This document shows, in pieces, positions 5,603 to 6,224 of a stretch of 6,224 nt of DNA. Origin of the DNA: Chloroflexota bacterium (GTDB lineage: Bacteria > Chloroflexota > Ktedonobacteria > Ktedonobacterales > Ktedonobacteraceae). The notes beneath the pieces are model-generated. The model had not been told where the DNA came from. It saw only the letters and a program-made list of their open reading frames with translations, and made no database searches. The position numbers and the translations under genes were made by a program. The stretch covers positions 1-6,224 of the forward strand of contig VBHI01000270.1 of assembly GCA_005881495.1 (NCBI GenBank), in the 5' to 3' direction. Position 1 is the first letter of the stretch. Each line of letters begins with the position of its first letter.

Positions 5603-5607
5603 GAGGC

Positions 5608-6224
5608 GTGCTGATCTTCGAGTACAAAGTTGCTGGCAACACCCAACAAAATACCGCCATGGATGAAGCCATACGGATCACACAATTCATCCGCAATAAG
5701 TGTCTTCGCCTGTGGATGGATGGGCGTGGTATCTCCAAGTACGATCTGCAATGCTTTTGTGCTCAGTTGGCTAAAGAGTATCCCCTTGCTTCTTGCCTAA
5801 ATTCCCAGGCTCGTCAAGCCTCTGCTGATCGTGCATGGTTTGCCATTTCTCGCTTCTATGAGAACTGCAAGCTGCACAAGCCTGGCAAGAAGGGCTATCC
5901 CCAGTTTCAGCATAACAACCGCTCGGTGGAATACAAGCGAACCGGCTGGAAGTTGGAGCCCGATGGCAGACACATCACCTTCACCGATGGGTGTGGGATT
6001 GGTCGTCTGCGACTCGTCGGCAATCCCAAGCAGCCCATTGAAACCTTCCCTACCAAGCAGATCAAACGAGTGCGCATCAGCCATCGGGCCGATGGCTACT
6101 CTGTGCAATTCAGTGTCCAGGCTGAGCGGGTGATTGAGCACATTCCGACAGATAAGCAGGTTGGCATTGATGTGGGACTCAAAGCCTACTATACCGACTC
6201 GGATGGCAACACGGTGGACAACCC
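5608..6224 (+). CDS. tnpB: TnpB family RNA-guided nuclease / IS200/IS605 accessory protein (5' part)
   Basis: The frame is open from GTG 5608 to the end of the window (205 whole codons), about half of a usual 380-400-residue TnpB. The start GTG has AAAGGG 8 bases before it, and the frame is closed upstream by a stop at 5578-5580. Early residues VLIFEYKVAGN and ITQFIRNKCLRLWMD fit the N-terminal strand and helix of the family. HKPGKKGYPQF (90-100) and SVEYKRTGWKL follow, then QIKRVRI. VGIDVGLKAYYTDSDGN carries the first RuvC aspartate at residue 188, close to its position in the well-studied ISDra2 TnpB. TnpB proteins are guided by an omega RNA from the element's right end to cut DNA. The second RuvC residues, zinc finger and omega RNA lie beyond the window, so activity cannot be judged. 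Confidence 0.92.
   Translation, partial: MLIFEYKVAGNTQQNTAMDEAIRITQFIRNKCLRLWMDGRGISKYDLQCFCAQLAKEYPLASCLNSQARQASADRAWFAISRFYENCKLHKPGKKGYPQFQHNNRSVEYKRTGWKLEPDGRHITFTDGCGIGRLRLVGNPKQPIETFPTKQIKRVRISHRADGYSVQFSVQAERVIEHIPTDKQVGIDVGLKAYYTDSDGNTVDN

Larger units (their letters stand above)
5319..6224 (+). mobile_element. Left part of an IS200/IS605 or IS1341-type element (RHH gene plus tnpB), right end outside window
   Basis: The unit is inferred from tnpB at 5608 onward, the divergent RHH gene, and the palindrome at 5319-5350 in the position expected for a left end. No tnpA (Y1 or serine transposase) is present upstream. The true left boundary and target site cannot be fixed without the right end. 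The RHH gene may instead be a host gene next to the insertion, in which case the left end would lie between 5531 and 5607. Confidence 0.45.

Noticed and set aside
5502..5738. 78-residue minus-strand frame crossing the RHH start and both divergent promoters
   Set aside because: It runs through the start of the RHH gene, the promoters and the 5' end of tnpB without any domain or ribosome site.
5797..6141. 114-residue minus-strand frame opposite tnpB
   Set aside because: The plus strand encodes recognisable TnpB motifs throughout, so this is a shadow frame.
1..6224. CRISPR array, tRNA, rRNA or riboswitch
   Set aside because: I saw no regularly spaced repeats, tRNA-like cloverleaf with a TTCGA-type arm, rRNA core sequence or recognisable riboswitch core on either strand.

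Overview
The window looks like chromosomal sequence from a Ktedonobacteria-type member of the Chloroflexota. This is inferred from gene style: a protein joining a Ser/Thr kinase, an NB-ARC-type ATPase and a LuxR-type HTH, a TnpB resembling the Chloroflexota/cyanobacterial form, and mixed 50-55% GC coding with strong AGGAGG-like ribosome sites. No 16S or other marker is present, so the assignment is tentative.

Layout, left to right. Bases 3-491 (+) hold the C-terminal part of a YedJ-like HD-domain phosphohydrolase whose start lies outside the window. After a short gap with a hairpin, a possible promoter and a perfect 16-bp palindrome, 626-1753 (+) encodes a diacylglycerol-kinase-family lipid kinase. 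A 215-bp gap ending in a long imperfect inverted repeat leads to 1969-4506 (+), an 845-residue kinase/NB-ARC/LuxR regulator. Its kinase domain keeps the nucleotide-binding and catalytic motifs but lacks the whole activation segment, and its TPR-like sensor region is much shortened.

Convergent to it, on the minus strand, lies a TMEM175 (DUF1211) family membrane protein gene. It appears damaged at both ends: the well-supported start at 5232 is in a different frame from the body of the gene (4415-5041), and the C-terminal third is unlike the family from about base 4583 on. That break coincides with one arm of a 77-bp inverted-repeat-bounded segment that begins directly after the regulator's stop codon.

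The right end (about 5319-6224) looks like the left part of an IS200/IS605- or IS1341-type unit. It has a strong hairpin, a small ribbon-helix-helix (RHH) gene on the minus strand (5342-5530), and a divergent tnpB (5608 to beyond the window) that runs through the first RuvC aspartate. The 77-bp gap between the two genes carries two near-consensus promoters pointing in opposite directions. They share one palindrome, TATACTCAGTATA, which supplies the -10 box on both strands. This suggests, without proving it, an RHH-controlled switch over tnpB expression.

Apart from the RHH/tnpB pair the genes do not form an obvious pathway. The first two are housekeeping-type enzymes, the third is a signalling regulator of a kind usually present in many copies in these genomes, and the TMEM175 gene is probably a decaying neighbour.
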